In this document: positions 1 through 6,577 of the stretch, in pieces
Position numbering within the stretch: the stretch's first letter is position 1
Layout: each line of letters starts with the position of its first letter
Position numbers and translations under genes: made by a program
Notes under the pieces: generated by a model
What the model saw: only the letters and a program-made list of their open reading frames with translations
What the model was told of the DNA's origin: nothing
Databases searched by the model: none
Origin: Candidatus Giovannonibacteria bacterium RIFCSPLOWO2_01_FULL_46_13
GTDB lineage: Bacteria > Patescibacteriota > Minisyncoccia > JACPKW01 > UBA11713
Direction: 5' to 3'
Assembly: GCA_001778785.1 (NCBI GenBank)
Contig: MFIE01000018.1
Coordinates: forward strand, 197 to 24,171
DNA length: 23,975 bases

Positions 1-121
1 CTTTAAAAGCCCAGCCTTGTTTTGAGGCGTAACCGAGGTACATCCGGAGAAGCTGGCCGGCGAATAAAGAGGCTTCGTCGCCCCCCGCACCGGCCCTAAT
101 TTCGAGAATGATTGTGTCCAT
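1..121 (-). CDS. prfA: Peptide chain release factor 1, N-terminal part (runs off the window)
   Basis: Terminates translation at UAA/UAG by triggering peptidyl-tRNA hydrolysis. The 40 visible codons read into the hallmark bacterial RF1 block: [13 protein letters not shown], then [10 protein letters not shown]. In ordinary RF1 this block lies roughly 100 residues into the protein; here it begins 5 residues after the only usable start codon. Upstream in the same frame a TAG stop lies at 167-169, and the codons between it and the ATG include no ATG, GTG or TTG. The protein therefore appears to lack domain 1. The ATG follows the rpmE stop by 8 nt, so the two genes are probably co-transcribed. No clear Shine-Dalgarno is visible. 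The GGQ domain lies outside the window, so activity cannot be judged. Confidence 0.85.
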   Translation of the reverse strand, partial: MDTIILEIRAGAGGDEASLFAGQLLRMYLGYASKQGWAFK

Positions 122-129
122 GCCCAGGC

Positions 130-354
130 TTATTTCTTTTTCTTTGGAGAAGTCTTCTTGGCGGCTCTAGCCCTAAAACGCTCAACCCTTCCGGCCGCGT
201 CAATCAACTTACCCTTTCCGGTGAAAAACGGGTGGCAGTTGGAACATATCTCAATTTCTATATTTTCCTTGGCCGAGCCAACGGTCATGAGGTTTCCGCA
301 AGCGCACTTTATTTTGGCTTCTGGAAAGTATTTTGGGTGGATTTCAGCTTTCAT
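130..354 (-). CDS. rpmE: Ribosomal protein bL31
   Basis: Large-subunit ribosomal protein L31, 74 residues. It opens with MKAEIHPKY, close to the family start, and has the zinc-type cysteines C17, C19, C37 and C40, the last pair in the conserved [10 protein letters not shown]. The C terminus is a short Lys-rich tail (KKTSPKKKK). An ATG 18 nt further upstream (372) is rejected: the start at 354 matches the family, has a GGGG run 4 nt before it, and sits about 15 nt below a -10-like TATAGT (381-376). It is divergent from rpsB and directly upstream of prfA, a common bacterial pairing. Confidence 0.93.
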   Translation of the reverse strand: MKAEIHPKYFPEAKIKCACGNLMTVGSAKENIEIEICSNCHPFFTGKGKLIDAAGRVERFRARAAKKTSPKKKK

Positions 355-375
355 ATCGCCCCATATTAACAAAAT

Positions 376-381
376 ACTATA
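376..381 (-). promoter_or_regulatory. Candidate -10 box for rpmE-prfA
   Basis: TATAGT on the minus strand, about 22 nt before the rpmE start. No convincing -35 is visible. It is placed by position and resemblance only. Confidence 0.35.
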
Positions 382-395
382 AAAAATGGAAGGGG

Positions 396-424
396 TTGCA
401 CTAAATTCCCTTTGATAGTAGACT
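396..424 (+). promoter_or_regulatory. Candidate rpsB-tsf promoter
   Basis: TTGCAC (396-401), a 17-nt spacer and TAGACT (419-424). The predicted +1 is at about 430-431, only 3-4 nt before the rpsB ATG, which would give an essentially leaderless mRNA. No Shine-Dalgarno precedes that ATG, which fits. The -35 is weak. Confidence 0.4.
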
Positions 425-433
425 TATTGGCAT

Positions 434-1189
434 ATGTCAGAAATTCTAAACGAGGCGGAAAAAAATGAAGTTCCGGCCGAGCTAACTCACGGGGACAAAG
501 AGCTCGAGGAGATGTTTATGGCCGGCCTGCAGTTCGGCTATTACCGCAGGAACCGCCAGCCAAAAATGGCAGAGTATATTTATGGTATTAAAAACAATAT
601 CGAAATTTTTGATTTGGAAAAAACCAGGGAGGCCTTACGGACTGCCCAGAGTTTCCTGAAAAAAGTGGGGGAGGGAAAGAAAAATGTCCTTTGGGTCGGG
701 ACTAAACCTTCGGCACGGGGCTTTATTGAAAAAGTTGCGATGGCCTTGGGGCATAGCTACGTATCCGGGCGCTGGGTCGGGGGAAGCTTGACCAACTCCA
801 AAATCATCCGCGACAGGATTAAATATTTCGAAGATTTAAAGAAAAAGAAAGAAACCGGCGACCTTGAAAAATACACCAAAAAGGAAAGGCTGAAGCTTAA
901 CCGCGAAATAAAGGCTCTCGATGAGAAATTTTCTGGAATCGAAAATTTACGCAATGACTTGGAGGTGATCGTCATGGTAGACCCGAAAGAAGAGAAGACC
1001 GCTTTTTCCGAAGCGCGAAGGGTTTCCGTCCCAATCGTTGCTATTTTGTCTTCGGATAACGACCCGACCAGTGTTGCCTATCCGATTCCGGCGAACGACT
1101 CCGCCCCATCAAGCATTTCATACATCCTAGAAAAGTTAGCGGACGCGTACAGGGAAGGCGCGGATATTGCCAACCAAAAAAATGTCTAA
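434..1189 (+). CDS. rpsB: Ribosomal protein uS2
   Basis: Small-subunit protein S2, 251 residues, usual length for the family. Family blocks are visible in order: a GLQFGYYRRNRQPKM segment (normally GVHFGHQ..RWNPKM, so the aromatic/His part is altered), YIYGIKNNIEIFDLEKT, VLWVGTK, the VSGRWVGGSLTN loop, the MVDPKEEKTAFSEA block, and IPANDSAPSSISYIL near the C terminus. The usual DTNCDP stretch is SSDNDP here. It overlaps the tsf start by 8 nt, the standard rpsB-tsf pair. The start is the first ATG after the promoter-like boxes; no Shine-Dalgarno is seen. Confidence 0.95.
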   Translation: MSEILNEAEKNEVPAELTHGDKELEEMFMAGLQFGYYRRNRQPKMAEYIYGIKNNIEIFDLEKTREALRTAQSFLKKVGEGKKNVLWVGTKPSARGFIEKVAMALGHSYVSGRWVGGSLTNSKIIRDRIKYFEDLKKKKETGDLEKYTKKERLKLNREIKALDEKFSGIENLRNDLEVIVMVDPKEEKTAFSEARRVSVPIVAILSSDNDPTSVAYPIPANDSAPSSISYILEKLADAYREGADIANQKNV

Positions 1190-1628
1190 CGTAGACGTAA
1201 TCCAAGAACTTCGCTCCAAAACCGGCGTCTCTGTGATGGCGGTTAAGCGCGCACTCGACAAAGCGGGCGGAGACATAAAAAAAGCTGAAGAATTTTTGAA
1301 AGAAGAGGCCGGAGCGATGGCGCTGAAAAAATCTGACAGAGAAACGAAGGCGGGAATAATCCAGAGTTACGTCCACGGCGGGAGGATCGGTGTTTTGGTA
1401 AAATTAAAATGCGAGACGGACTTTGTCGCGAAGAACGAGGACTTCCAAAATTTTTCGCGCGAAATCGCGATGCAGATTGCGGCCTCCGAAGCTTCGAATG
1501 TCGAAGAACTTTTGAAGGAACCTTACGTCAGGAACTCTTCCATGACCGTTTCGGATTATCTCAAAGAGGCCATCAGCAAATTTGGGGAGAACATCGAGAT
1601 CTCCACATTTAATAGAATAGAGTTATAA
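1182..1628 (+). CDS. tsf: Elongation factor Ts, compact form
   Basis: Nucleotide exchange factor that regenerates EF-Tu-GTP. The N terminus has the UBA-like helix bundle (VDVIQELRSKTGVSVMAVKRAL) and then the EF-Tu-contact motif KCETDFVAKNEDF. The protein ends at about residue 148, shortly after the first core subdomain (ENIEISTFNRIEL), whereas E. coli EF-Ts has about 283 residues and Thermus about 196. The ATG at 1182 is chosen over an in-frame TTG at 1167 because its N terminus matches the family. The start overlaps the rpsB stop (ATGTCTAA), suggesting translational coupling. The stop codon lies inside the -10 box of the next gene. Confidence 0.93.
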   Translation: MSNVDVIQELRSKTGVSVMAVKRALDKAGGDIKKAEEFLKEEAGAMALKKSDRETKAGIIQSYVHGGRIGVLVKLKCETDFVAKNEDFQNFSREIAMQIAASEASNVEELLKEPYVRNSSMTVSDYLKEAISKFGENIEISTFNRIEL

Positions 1629-1629
1629 T
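1624..1629 (+). promoter_or_regulatory. -10 box overlapping the tsf stop codon
   Basis: A perfect TATAAT ends 6 nt before the ATG at 1636, so the predicted +1 falls on the start codon. No good -35 is seen. It would give a leaderless mRNA for the next gene. Confidence 0.45.
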
Positions 1630-1635
1630 AGAGAG

Positions 1636-2043
1636 ATGGTAGTATTTCCTTTGATTTTAGGCATTTCTTTGGTTGGAATCTTTTTTTTGACCCACCGATA
1701 TCTGCGTGAAGCAAAAACATTTTCCACAGCGGAATTGAGGTTGAAAATGTCTTTATTGACCTCTGTTAGAAGTGATATAAAGACGCGCTTTGTTGCCCCA
1801 GCGATTTCTAAAGCTAAAGAGGCGAGCGTTCCGGTAGCTTTGCATGCTTTTGATAAATTGGTGAACTTGGTCAGGGTTTGGGTTTTGAAACTCGAACGCT
1901 ATCTTCGTCTTCTCTCGGATAATATCCGCGGAACCGCCATTAATTTGGACGTCGCGGAGAAATCGGAGTACTGGCAGAATTTGGGCGTTGCGAAAAGCGG
2001 CGGAAGTTCCCCAGTCTTGCCAAAGAAAATCATCGTAAAATAA
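1636..2043 (+). CDS. Hypothetical small single-pass membrane protein
   Basis: 135 residues, not recognised. Residues 2-20 form one strongly hydrophobic segment (VVFPLILGISLVGIFFL) that should anchor the protein in the membrane. The rest is basic and mostly predicted amphipathic helix (about 25-100), then a polar tail ending KKIIVK. No catalytic motif is visible. It sits between tsf and tRNA-Thr, has its own TATAAT 6 nt ahead of the ATG, and has no Shine-Dalgarno. Base composition is like that of its neighbours. The ORF is convincing for its length and position; the function is unknown. Confidence 0.65.
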   Translation: MVVFPLILGISLVGIFFLTHRYLREAKTFSTAELRLKMSLLTSVRSDIKTRFVAPAISKAKEASVPVALHAFDKLVNLVRVWVLKLERYLRLLSDNIRGTAINLDVAEKSEYWQNLGVAKSGGSSPVLPKKIIVK

Positions 2044-2061
2044 AACTCTGCAACGGGTTTT

Positions 2062-2133
2062 GCCACCTTAGCTCAGCGGTAGAGCAACGGTTTTGTAAAC
2101 CGTAGGTCCTCGGTTCAAATCCGAGAGGTGGCT
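2062..2133 (+). tRNA. tRNA-Thr (UGU)
   Basis: Full cloverleaf: acceptor GCCACCT/AGGTGGC, D arm GCTC..GAGC, anticodon stem ACGGT/ACCGT around loop TTTGTAA (anticodon TGT), T loop TTCAAAT. Discriminator T; CCA is not encoded. The 3' end touches the stop codon of the convergent membrane protein gene. Confidence 0.96.
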
Positions 2134-2696
2134 CAAATTTTTCTTTTGGAGGAAAAATATAACAATCCTACGACTGCTCCGCCGGAAAGGTTTAACATCA
2201 AATCGTTTGCGGTGTCCGGGCCGTCGCCCAGGCGGACTTGGTGGCCGTGATAAAATTTATCTTCGAGGTATTCTTCCATTTCGTATAAATCCCCAAAAAG
2301 GGCGGTGAAGGCGAGGGAAATAAAAATTATGGAAAGTAATGGCATTTTATATTTTTCTTGGTAGCGCGAAAAGATCCCAAGCGCGACGGACATGACTGCG
2401 GCCCCGCCCAGAAAATGCGCAGCCTGGTCGTACCAGGCGAGGTTCCCGTAGAAGTGGCCGACGTCCCCCATAGCGTCAAACCAGAGGGAAAACGCGACGA
2501 AGTAATAGGGAAAAACTGGGAGCGTGGCGCCGTTTCTTTTTGAGATATAATAGACCCCTTCTATCACGGCGAAGACCCCCAAGGAGGTCACGATAAGCCC
2601 AACCCAAGAGAAATCTAGGGTAAAGTCCAATATCCCGAACAGGTTCGAAAACTCGAAGGCGGCAAGTCCCAGTATGAGAAGCCGTGCAAGTATCAT
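2133..2696 (-). CDS. YjdF / DUF2238-like multi-pass membrane protein
   Basis: 187 residues, about five or six predicted membrane helices. The most telling segments are WYDQAAHFLGG (about residues 88-98) and LGDGPDTANDLMLNLSGG (about 156-173), which match the conserved His/Asp-containing segments of the YjdF/DUF2238 family. That family has no settled biochemical role. The acidic stretch GDLYEMEEYLED between helices is also typical. It is transcribed divergently from murB out of a 24-nt gap holding overlapping -10 boxes; the predicted leader is only 3-4 nt. The gene is convergent with, and abuts, tRNA-Thr. The family call is from memory of the motifs. Confidence 0.75.
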   Translation of the reverse strand: MILARLLILGLAAFEFSNLFGILDFTLDFSWVGLIVTSLGVFAVIEGVYYISKRNGATLPVFPYYFVAFSLWFDAMGDVGHFYGNLAWYDQAAHFLGGAAVMSVALGIFSRYQEKYKMPLLSIIFISLAFTALFGDLYEMEEYLEDKFYHGHQVRLGDGPDTANDLMLNLSGGAVVGLLYFSSKRKI

Positions 2697-2705
2697 AGTT
2701 ATATT

Positions 2706-2713
2706 AGTATAAT
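2706..2713. promoter_or_regulatory. Overlapping divergent -10 boxes (AGTATAAT)
   Basis: Plus strand: TATAAT at 2708-2713, 7 nt before the murB ATG at 2721. Minus strand: TATACT at 2711-2706, 9 nt before the membrane-protein ATG at 2696. The two boxes share the 4-bp TATA core, so one short symmetric element could serve both genes. Neither gene has a Shine-Dalgarno. Confidence 0.5.
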
Positions 2714-2720
2714 GATAATT

Positions 2721-3647
2721 ATGCGTTTTGAGAAAGAGAAGCCGCTTAGTAAATTAACGACGTTAGGCATTGGCGGAAAGGCCAGTTTTTTTGTCGAAGT
2801 CAAAAAGGAGGAGGATTTGAAGGTAGCTTTGAGGGAAGCGTCCGATAAAAAGATGGATTGGTATGTGCTCGGTTCCGGCTCGAATATTGTAGCTTCGGAT
2901 AAAGGGTTTGAGGGGCTTATAATAAAAATCGGCATTAAGGATTTTAAGAAAAACGGGAGGAGGGTTTACGTCGGGGCGGGGAATAACCTTTTAGATTTTA
3001 TAAAAAAAATAAATGGCCTGGGCCTTGCCGGGATGGAAAAGATGGCGGGGATTCCCGGAACTATTGCCGGAGCAATATACGGGAACGCCGGGGCGTACGG
3101 CACGGAGATCCGCGAAAACATAACAAGGGTAAAAATTTTTGATGGAGAAAAATTCAGGTGGATAAAAAATTCCGAATGCAGGTTTGGATATAGGACGAGC
3201 GGGTTTAAGAAAAATAAAGACTGGATAATCGTCGGCGCGGAGTTTTCGTTCGGAAAAAGGAAGCCAGCCGAGCTTGTAAAAATTTCGCGCGATACAATAA
3301 AGCTCCGCGAGAAAAAATATAAACCTGGTCTTTTGTGCCCGGGGAGTTTTTTCAAGAATATTATCGTAAAAAATTTAAAGCCCGCGGTTAGGAAAGAACT
3401 TTTTCCAAAAATAGACAGGGCAAAGATAATGTATGGGAAGCTCCCCGCCGGATACCTGCTTGAGGAAGTCGGCGCCAAAGGTATGAGCTCCGGGAAAATA
3501 AAAGTGGCCGAGCATCACGGGAATTTATTTTATAACGCGGGCGGAGGTACCGCGCACGACATCAAGAAATTGGCGGTGATGATGAAAGACCGCGTACTCA
3601 AAAAATTTGGTATTAATTTAGAGGAAGAGGTGCAGTATTTGGGATAG
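2721..3647 (+). CDS. murB: UDP-N-acetylenolpyruvoylglucosamine reductase
   Basis: FAD- and NADPH-dependent cytosolic enzyme that reduces the enolpyruvyl group to give UDP-MurNAc in peptidoglycan synthesis. FAD-binding blocks: TTLGIGG, VLGSGSNIV (about 49-57) and AGIPGTIAGAIYGNAGAYG (about 106-124). Next come CRFGYRTSGFK, LCPGSFFKN with the serine of the reduction step, and the C-terminal EEEVQYLG with the conserved glutamate. Length is 308 residues, normal. The ATG at 2721 is preferred to the in-frame ATG at 2712, which lies inside the -10 box. No other mur gene is nearby. The gene implies a peptidoglycan wall. Confidence 0.94.
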   Translation: MRFEKEKPLSKLTTLGIGGKASFFVEVKKEEDLKVALREASDKKMDWYVLGSGSNIVASDKGFEGLIIKIGIKDFKKNGRRVYVGAGNNLLDFIKKINGLGLAGMEKMAGIPGTIAGAIYGNAGAYGTEIRENITRVKIFDGEKFRWIKNSECRFGYRTSGFKKNKDWIIVGAEFSFGKRKPAELVKISRDTIKLREKKYKPGLLCPGSFFKNIIVKNLKPAVRKELFPKIDRAKIMYGKLPAGYLLEEVGAKGMSSGKIKVAEHHGNLFYNAGGGTAHDIKKLAVMMKDRVLKKFGINLEEEVQYLG

Positions 3648-3652
3648 GTTTA

Positions 3653-3681
3653 TTGTTTGAATGCGTCAAATACAGTATAAT
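3653..3681 (+). promoter_or_regulatory. Promoter with internal palindrome ahead of the toxin-antitoxin operon
   Basis: TTGTTT (3653-3658), 17-nt spacer, TATAAT (3676-3681); the ATG is 6 nt later. Inside the -35/spacer is a perfect inverted repeat TTTGAATGCGTCAAA (3656-3670), a plausible operator for autorepression by the antitoxin or the toxin-antitoxin complex. The promoter is seen; the operator role is inferred. Confidence 0.55.
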
Positions 3682-3687
3682 TACGAT

Positions 3688-3879
3688 ATGCCAAATGCCA
3701 CAAAACAAAAACTGGAAACCAAAACTAAAACTTTCATCGTTGAGGCGATTAAAGAGGTTTTAGAAGATTCTGATTTTGGCTTGGAATTGACGGAAAAAGC
3801 TAAAAAACGTCTCCTTGGTTCAATGAAATCTCCCAAAAAAAGAATTTCACTTTCCGAGATAAAGAAAAAATATCGCTAA
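3688..3879 (+). CDS. RelB-like antitoxin of a type II module
   Basis: 63 residues. The body (EAIKEVLEDSDFGLELTEKA, then ISLSEIKKKYR at the C terminus) resembles short RelB/StbD-like antitoxins whose basic C-terminal helix wraps the toxin. No clear DNA-binding fold can be assigned by eye. The ATG at 3688 is preferred to the in-frame ATG at 3661 because the latter lies in the -35/-10 spacer. The stop overlaps the toxin start by one base (TAATG), the usual coupled arrangement. The palindrome in its promoter suggests autoregulation. The assignment leans on the neighbouring toxin. Confidence 0.75.
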   Translation: MPNATKQKLETKTKTFIVEAIKEVLEDSDFGLELTEKAKKRLLGSMKSPKKRISLSEIKKKYR

Positions 3880-4148
3880 TGCCAGATTGGAAGATCGAAT
3901 TCGAACCAAAAGCTGTTGATGATTTAAAAAGCCTAGATAAGCTGGTAAGAAAAAGAATATTACAAAGACTTGAGTGGTTGGGAATAAATTTTTCTCAAGT
4001 AACACCTCTTCCTTTGAGCGGCGAATGGAAGGGATTTTTTAAATTGAGAGTTGGTGACTGGAGGGCAGTTTATAAAATAGATGATGATAAGAAAATTTTG
4101 ATAATTGCTTACATCGACAGTCGGGATAAGATTTATAAACGAAAATGA
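3879..4148 (+). CDS. RelE/ParE-family toxin
   Basis: 89 residues, typical for the fold. The order is that of the family: an N-terminal strand (WKIEFEPKAVDDL), two helices (LDKLVRKRILQRL), then LSGEWKGFFKLRVGDWRAVYKID and a final strand IAYIDSRDKIYKRK. The RVGDWR arginines and the terminal Arg/Tyr/Lys are the usual functional residues; the histidine often found in the last motif (HR..VY) is serine here. RelE members cleave ribosome-bound mRNA and ParE members poison gyrase; sequence alone does not decide which. Its last 4 nt overlap the nth start (ATGA), tying the module to the genes downstream. Confidence 0.85.
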   Translation: MPDWKIEFEPKAVDDLKSLDKLVRKRILQRLEWLGINFSQVTPLPLSGEWKGFFKLRVGDWRAVYKIDDDKKILIIAYIDSRDKIYKRK

Positions 4149-4804
4149 TTATCGGACCAAAAGATTTAGAAAAAAAGAAAAAGCTTGGGGCGGAAATTTT
4201 GAAGGAATTGCGGAAGATCCACCCGGATGCAAAAATCGCGCTTAAGTATAAAAATAATATGCAGCTTTTGGCGGCGGTCATTATGTCCGCGCAGTGTACG
4301 GATAAAAAAGTAAACGAAGTTACGGAAACACTTTTCAAGAAATATAAAACCGTGGACGACTTCGCGGATGCGGATATAAAAATTTTCGAGAAGGAAATTT
4401 ACCAAACTGGTTTTTATCACGCCAAGGCGAGGAATATAATCGCGGCCGCGAAAATGCTCCGGAAAGAATTTCGAGGAGTTTTGCCTCGCTCTATGGAGGA
4501 AATTTTGCGCTTGCCGGGCGTGGCGCGGAAAACCGCGAACGTTGTTTTGGGCAACGCGTACGGCGTTGTCGAGGGGATTGCCGTCGATACGCATGTAAAA
4601 AGGCTTTCCAAATTATACGGGCTTACGAACGAAACCGACCCGGTTAAAATCGAGCGCGACTTGATGCAGATAATCCCAAAAAAAGATTGGTTCAAATTTA
4701 CATATATGCTGATCGATTACGGCCGCAAAGAATGCCCAGCGAGACCACATTTGCACGACTCCTGCCCACTCGTAAAAATATCTGAAAAGTATAAAATCAA
4801 ATGA
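4145..4804 (+). CDS. nth: Endonuclease III-type DNA glycosylase without an intact Fe-S site
   Basis: Base-excision repair glycosylase/AP lyase for oxidised pyrimidines. The HhH-GPD core is clear: SAQCTDKKVNEVT, the hairpin LPGVARKTANVVL with catalytic Lys129, and VDTHV with Asp148. Length 219 is normal. The C-terminal [4Fe-4S] site, C-x6-C-x2-C-x5-C in E. coli Nth, is here C197-x6-H204-x2-C207-x5-S213, so two of four ligands are missing and a standard cluster is unlikely. Glycosylases of this family without the cluster are known. It overlaps toxin and desulfurase by 4 nt each (ATGA), implying translational coupling. Confidence 0.92.
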   Translation: MIIGPKDLEKKKKLGAEILKELRKIHPDAKIALKYKNNMQLLAAVIMSAQCTDKKVNEVTETLFKKYKTVDDFADADIKIFEKEIYQTGFYHAKARNIIAAAKMLRKEFRGVLPRSMEEILRLPGVARKTANVVLGNAYGVVEGIAVDTHVKRLSKLYGLTNETDPVKIERDLMQIIPKKDWFKFTYMLIDYGRKECPARPHLHDSCPLVKISEKYKIK

Positions 4805-6000
4805 ATATGAAGCGAATTTATCTGGACTATGCGGCGGCGACTCCGGTCGACCCTGAAGTTAAGCGGACAATGTCAGAATTCATGGATTCGAATTATGGGA
4901 ACGCCTCGGGGATTTACCAGGAAGGAAGGGAAGCGAAAAAGGCGCTTGAGGATGCAAGATCACGCATTGCAAAAATATTATCCGCCAAACCGCACGAAAT
5001 AATTTTCACGTCGGGAGGGACGGAGTCTAACAACCTCGCGATTTTCGGCTGTGCCCGCCGAAGCCCTGGCGAAGGAGGGCGCGGCCACATCATCACTTCT
5101 GCTTTCGAGCACCGCTCTGTTTTGGAACCGATTCGGGAATTAGAGAGGCAGGGTTTCGAAGTCACCTATCTTCCGGTGAGCCGGGACGGGTTTGTTGATC
5201 CGAAAGATGTCGAAAATGCTTTGCGGGCCGATACAATCTTGGTTTCTATCATGTATGTGAATAATGAAATCGGAACGATCCAGCCGATTCCTGAAATCGC
5301 GAAAATCATTAAAAAATTCCGCGATGCAAATAACCAGGCTTATCCGTATTTTCATACGGACGCTTGCCAGTCTGTGAATTATCTAGATTTAACCATCGAA
5401 AAAATTGGAGTAGATATCGCGACTTTTTCCGGGCCAAAAGTTTATGGGCCGAAGGGCGTTGGATTTTTATATAAAAAGGAAGGGATCAACCTCAAGCCGC
5501 TCTTGTTGGGCGGCGGGCAGGAACGTGGCTTGCGTTCAGGAACGGAACCATTGGCGCTTGCGGTTGGTTTTGCTAAGGCCCTTGAGATTTCGCGGGGAAG
5601 AAGAGAAAGGGAAGCCGAACGTCTTAAAGATATAAAGGACTATTTCGCCGAAGAGATTAAAAAGCGCATTCCCGAAGCCGATATAAACGGAGATTTGGAA
5701 AAAAGAATTCCATCGAATTTGAGTGTGTCGTTCCTGGGCACTGAATCCGAATCGCTCATCATTGCTTTGGATGAAAAGGGGATCGCCGTATCATCGGGCT
5801 CGGCTTGCGACGCGCGCCTCCCGGATTTGCCGCACGTCATAATGGCGCTCGGCAAGGGTGAGGAGGTTGCCCGCGGAGTTGTCCGTTTCAGTTTCGGGAT
5901 CAACACGACCAAGGAAGATATCGATTACGTTTTAGAGGTCTTGCCCGAATTAGTCGGAAAAATTAAGATTAATAAATATGAGAGAAGTAAAACCGCTTAA
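4801..6000 (+). CDS. Cysteine desulfurase (NifS/IscS family)
   Basis: PLP enzyme that moves sulfur from cysteine for Fe-S clusters or tRNA thiolation. Motifs: YLDYAAATPVDPEV, TSGGTESNNLAIFG, AFEHRSVLEP, HTDACQSV, FSGPKVYGPKGVGF with PLP lysine K213, and SSGSACDAR with catalytic C336. Length is 399. The residue before the PLP lysine is proline (P212) where IscS/NifS normally have histidine, and the segment after the catalytic Cys (DARLPDLPHV) is unusual. The start overlaps nth (ATGA); a second ATG two codons later is possible. No IscU, SufU or tRNA-thiolation gene is adjacent, so the acceptor is unknown; I do not assign iscS versus nifS. Confidence 0.9.
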   Translation: MNMKRIYLDYAAATPVDPEVKRTMSEFMDSNYGNASGIYQEGREAKKALEDARSRIAKILSAKPHEIIFTSGGTESNNLAIFGCARRSPGEGGRGHIITSAFEHRSVLEPIRELERQGFEVTYLPVSRDGFVDPKDVENALRADTILVSIMYVNNEIGTIQPIPEIAKIIKKFRDANNQAYPYFHTDACQSVNYLDLTIEKIGVDIATFSGPKVYGPKGVGFLYKKEGINLKPLLLGGGQERGLRSGTEPLALAVGFAKALEISRGRREREAERLKDIKDYFAEEIKKRIPEADINGDLEKRIPSNLSVSFLGTESESLIIALDEKGIAVSSGSACDARLPDLPHVIMALGKGEEVARGVVRFSFGINTTKEDIDYVLEVLPELVGKIKINKYERSKTA

Positions 6001-6577
6001 ATACAACGAACTCGACGGGTTATCAGAAAAGCAGCTTAAAGAGCACCACGATGTCCTTTACGCCGGTTATGTAAAAAAGATCGGCGAGATTGAGGAGAAG
6101 GTGAAGCAAATTGACCTTTCTTCCGCGAACGCGACTTACTCGGACCTTAGGGAACTTAAGATGGAGGAGACTTTTGCGCTAAACGGCGTGAAGCTGCACG
6201 AAGGATATTTCGAGAACATGGTTCGGGGCGGATCGAAGCCCGCCGGAAAAATTATCGAAATGATGGAGCGTGATTTTGGCTCGTACGAAAATTGGGAAAA
6301 CCAATTCCGGGCGATGGGACTTGCCGCGAGAGGCTGGGTTGTTTTGGCGTACGACATGGACGAGAAGAAATTAAAAAATATCCTTTGTGATTCGCACAAC
6401 CAAGGCGGAGTTTGGAATACGATAGCGCTCATGATCATGGACGTTTACGAGCATGCCTATTTCATCGACTACGCGACCGGCCGCAAAGCTTACATAGATT
6501 CATTTTTTAAAAACATCGATTGGCAGTATGTCGATAGGGTGATGTCCCGATTCGGAGATATTTTCCTCGAGGGATGA
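5978..6577 (+). CDS. Superoxide dismutase, Fe/Mn family
   Basis: Dismutates superoxide in the cytosol. Metal ligands by alignment: H23 (KEHHDVLYAGYV, with Y31 as the gateway tyrosine), H74 (VKLHEGYFENM), D155 and H159 (MDVYEHAYFIDY). The rest of the C-terminal signature (RKAYIDSFFKNIDWQYV) is intact, and length 199 is normal. Two further histidines usual in the first helix (HxKHH) are V/L/Y here. Metal choice (Fe, Mn or either) cannot be read safely. It overlaps the desulfurase by 23 nt and the next gene by 4 nt, so it is inside the operon. No Shine-Dalgarno is evident. Confidence 0.92.
   Translation: MREVKPLKYNELDGLSEKQLKEHHDVLYAGYVKKIGEIEEKVKQIDLSSANATYSDLRELKMEETFALNGVKLHEGYFENMVRGGSKPAGKIIEMMERDFGSYENWENQFRAMGLAARGWVVLAYDMDEKKLKNILCDSHNQGGVWNTIALMIMDVYEHAYFIDYATGRKAYIDSFFKNIDWQYVDRVMSRFGDIFLEG

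Noticed and set aside
354..372. Longer start for L31 at 372
   Set aside because: Adds six residues not found in the family, sits only a few nt after the -10 box, and lacks any ribosome site; the start at 354 matches the family.
1167..1181. TTG start for EF-Ts
   Set aside because: The ATG at 1182 gives the conserved N terminus and the usual overlap with rpsB.
2712..2720. murB start at the first ATG (2712)
   Set aside because: It lies inside the TATAAT box; the ATG at 2721 fits both promoter and family length.
3661..3687. Antitoxin start at 3661
   Set aside because: It falls within the -35/-10 spacer of the promoter.
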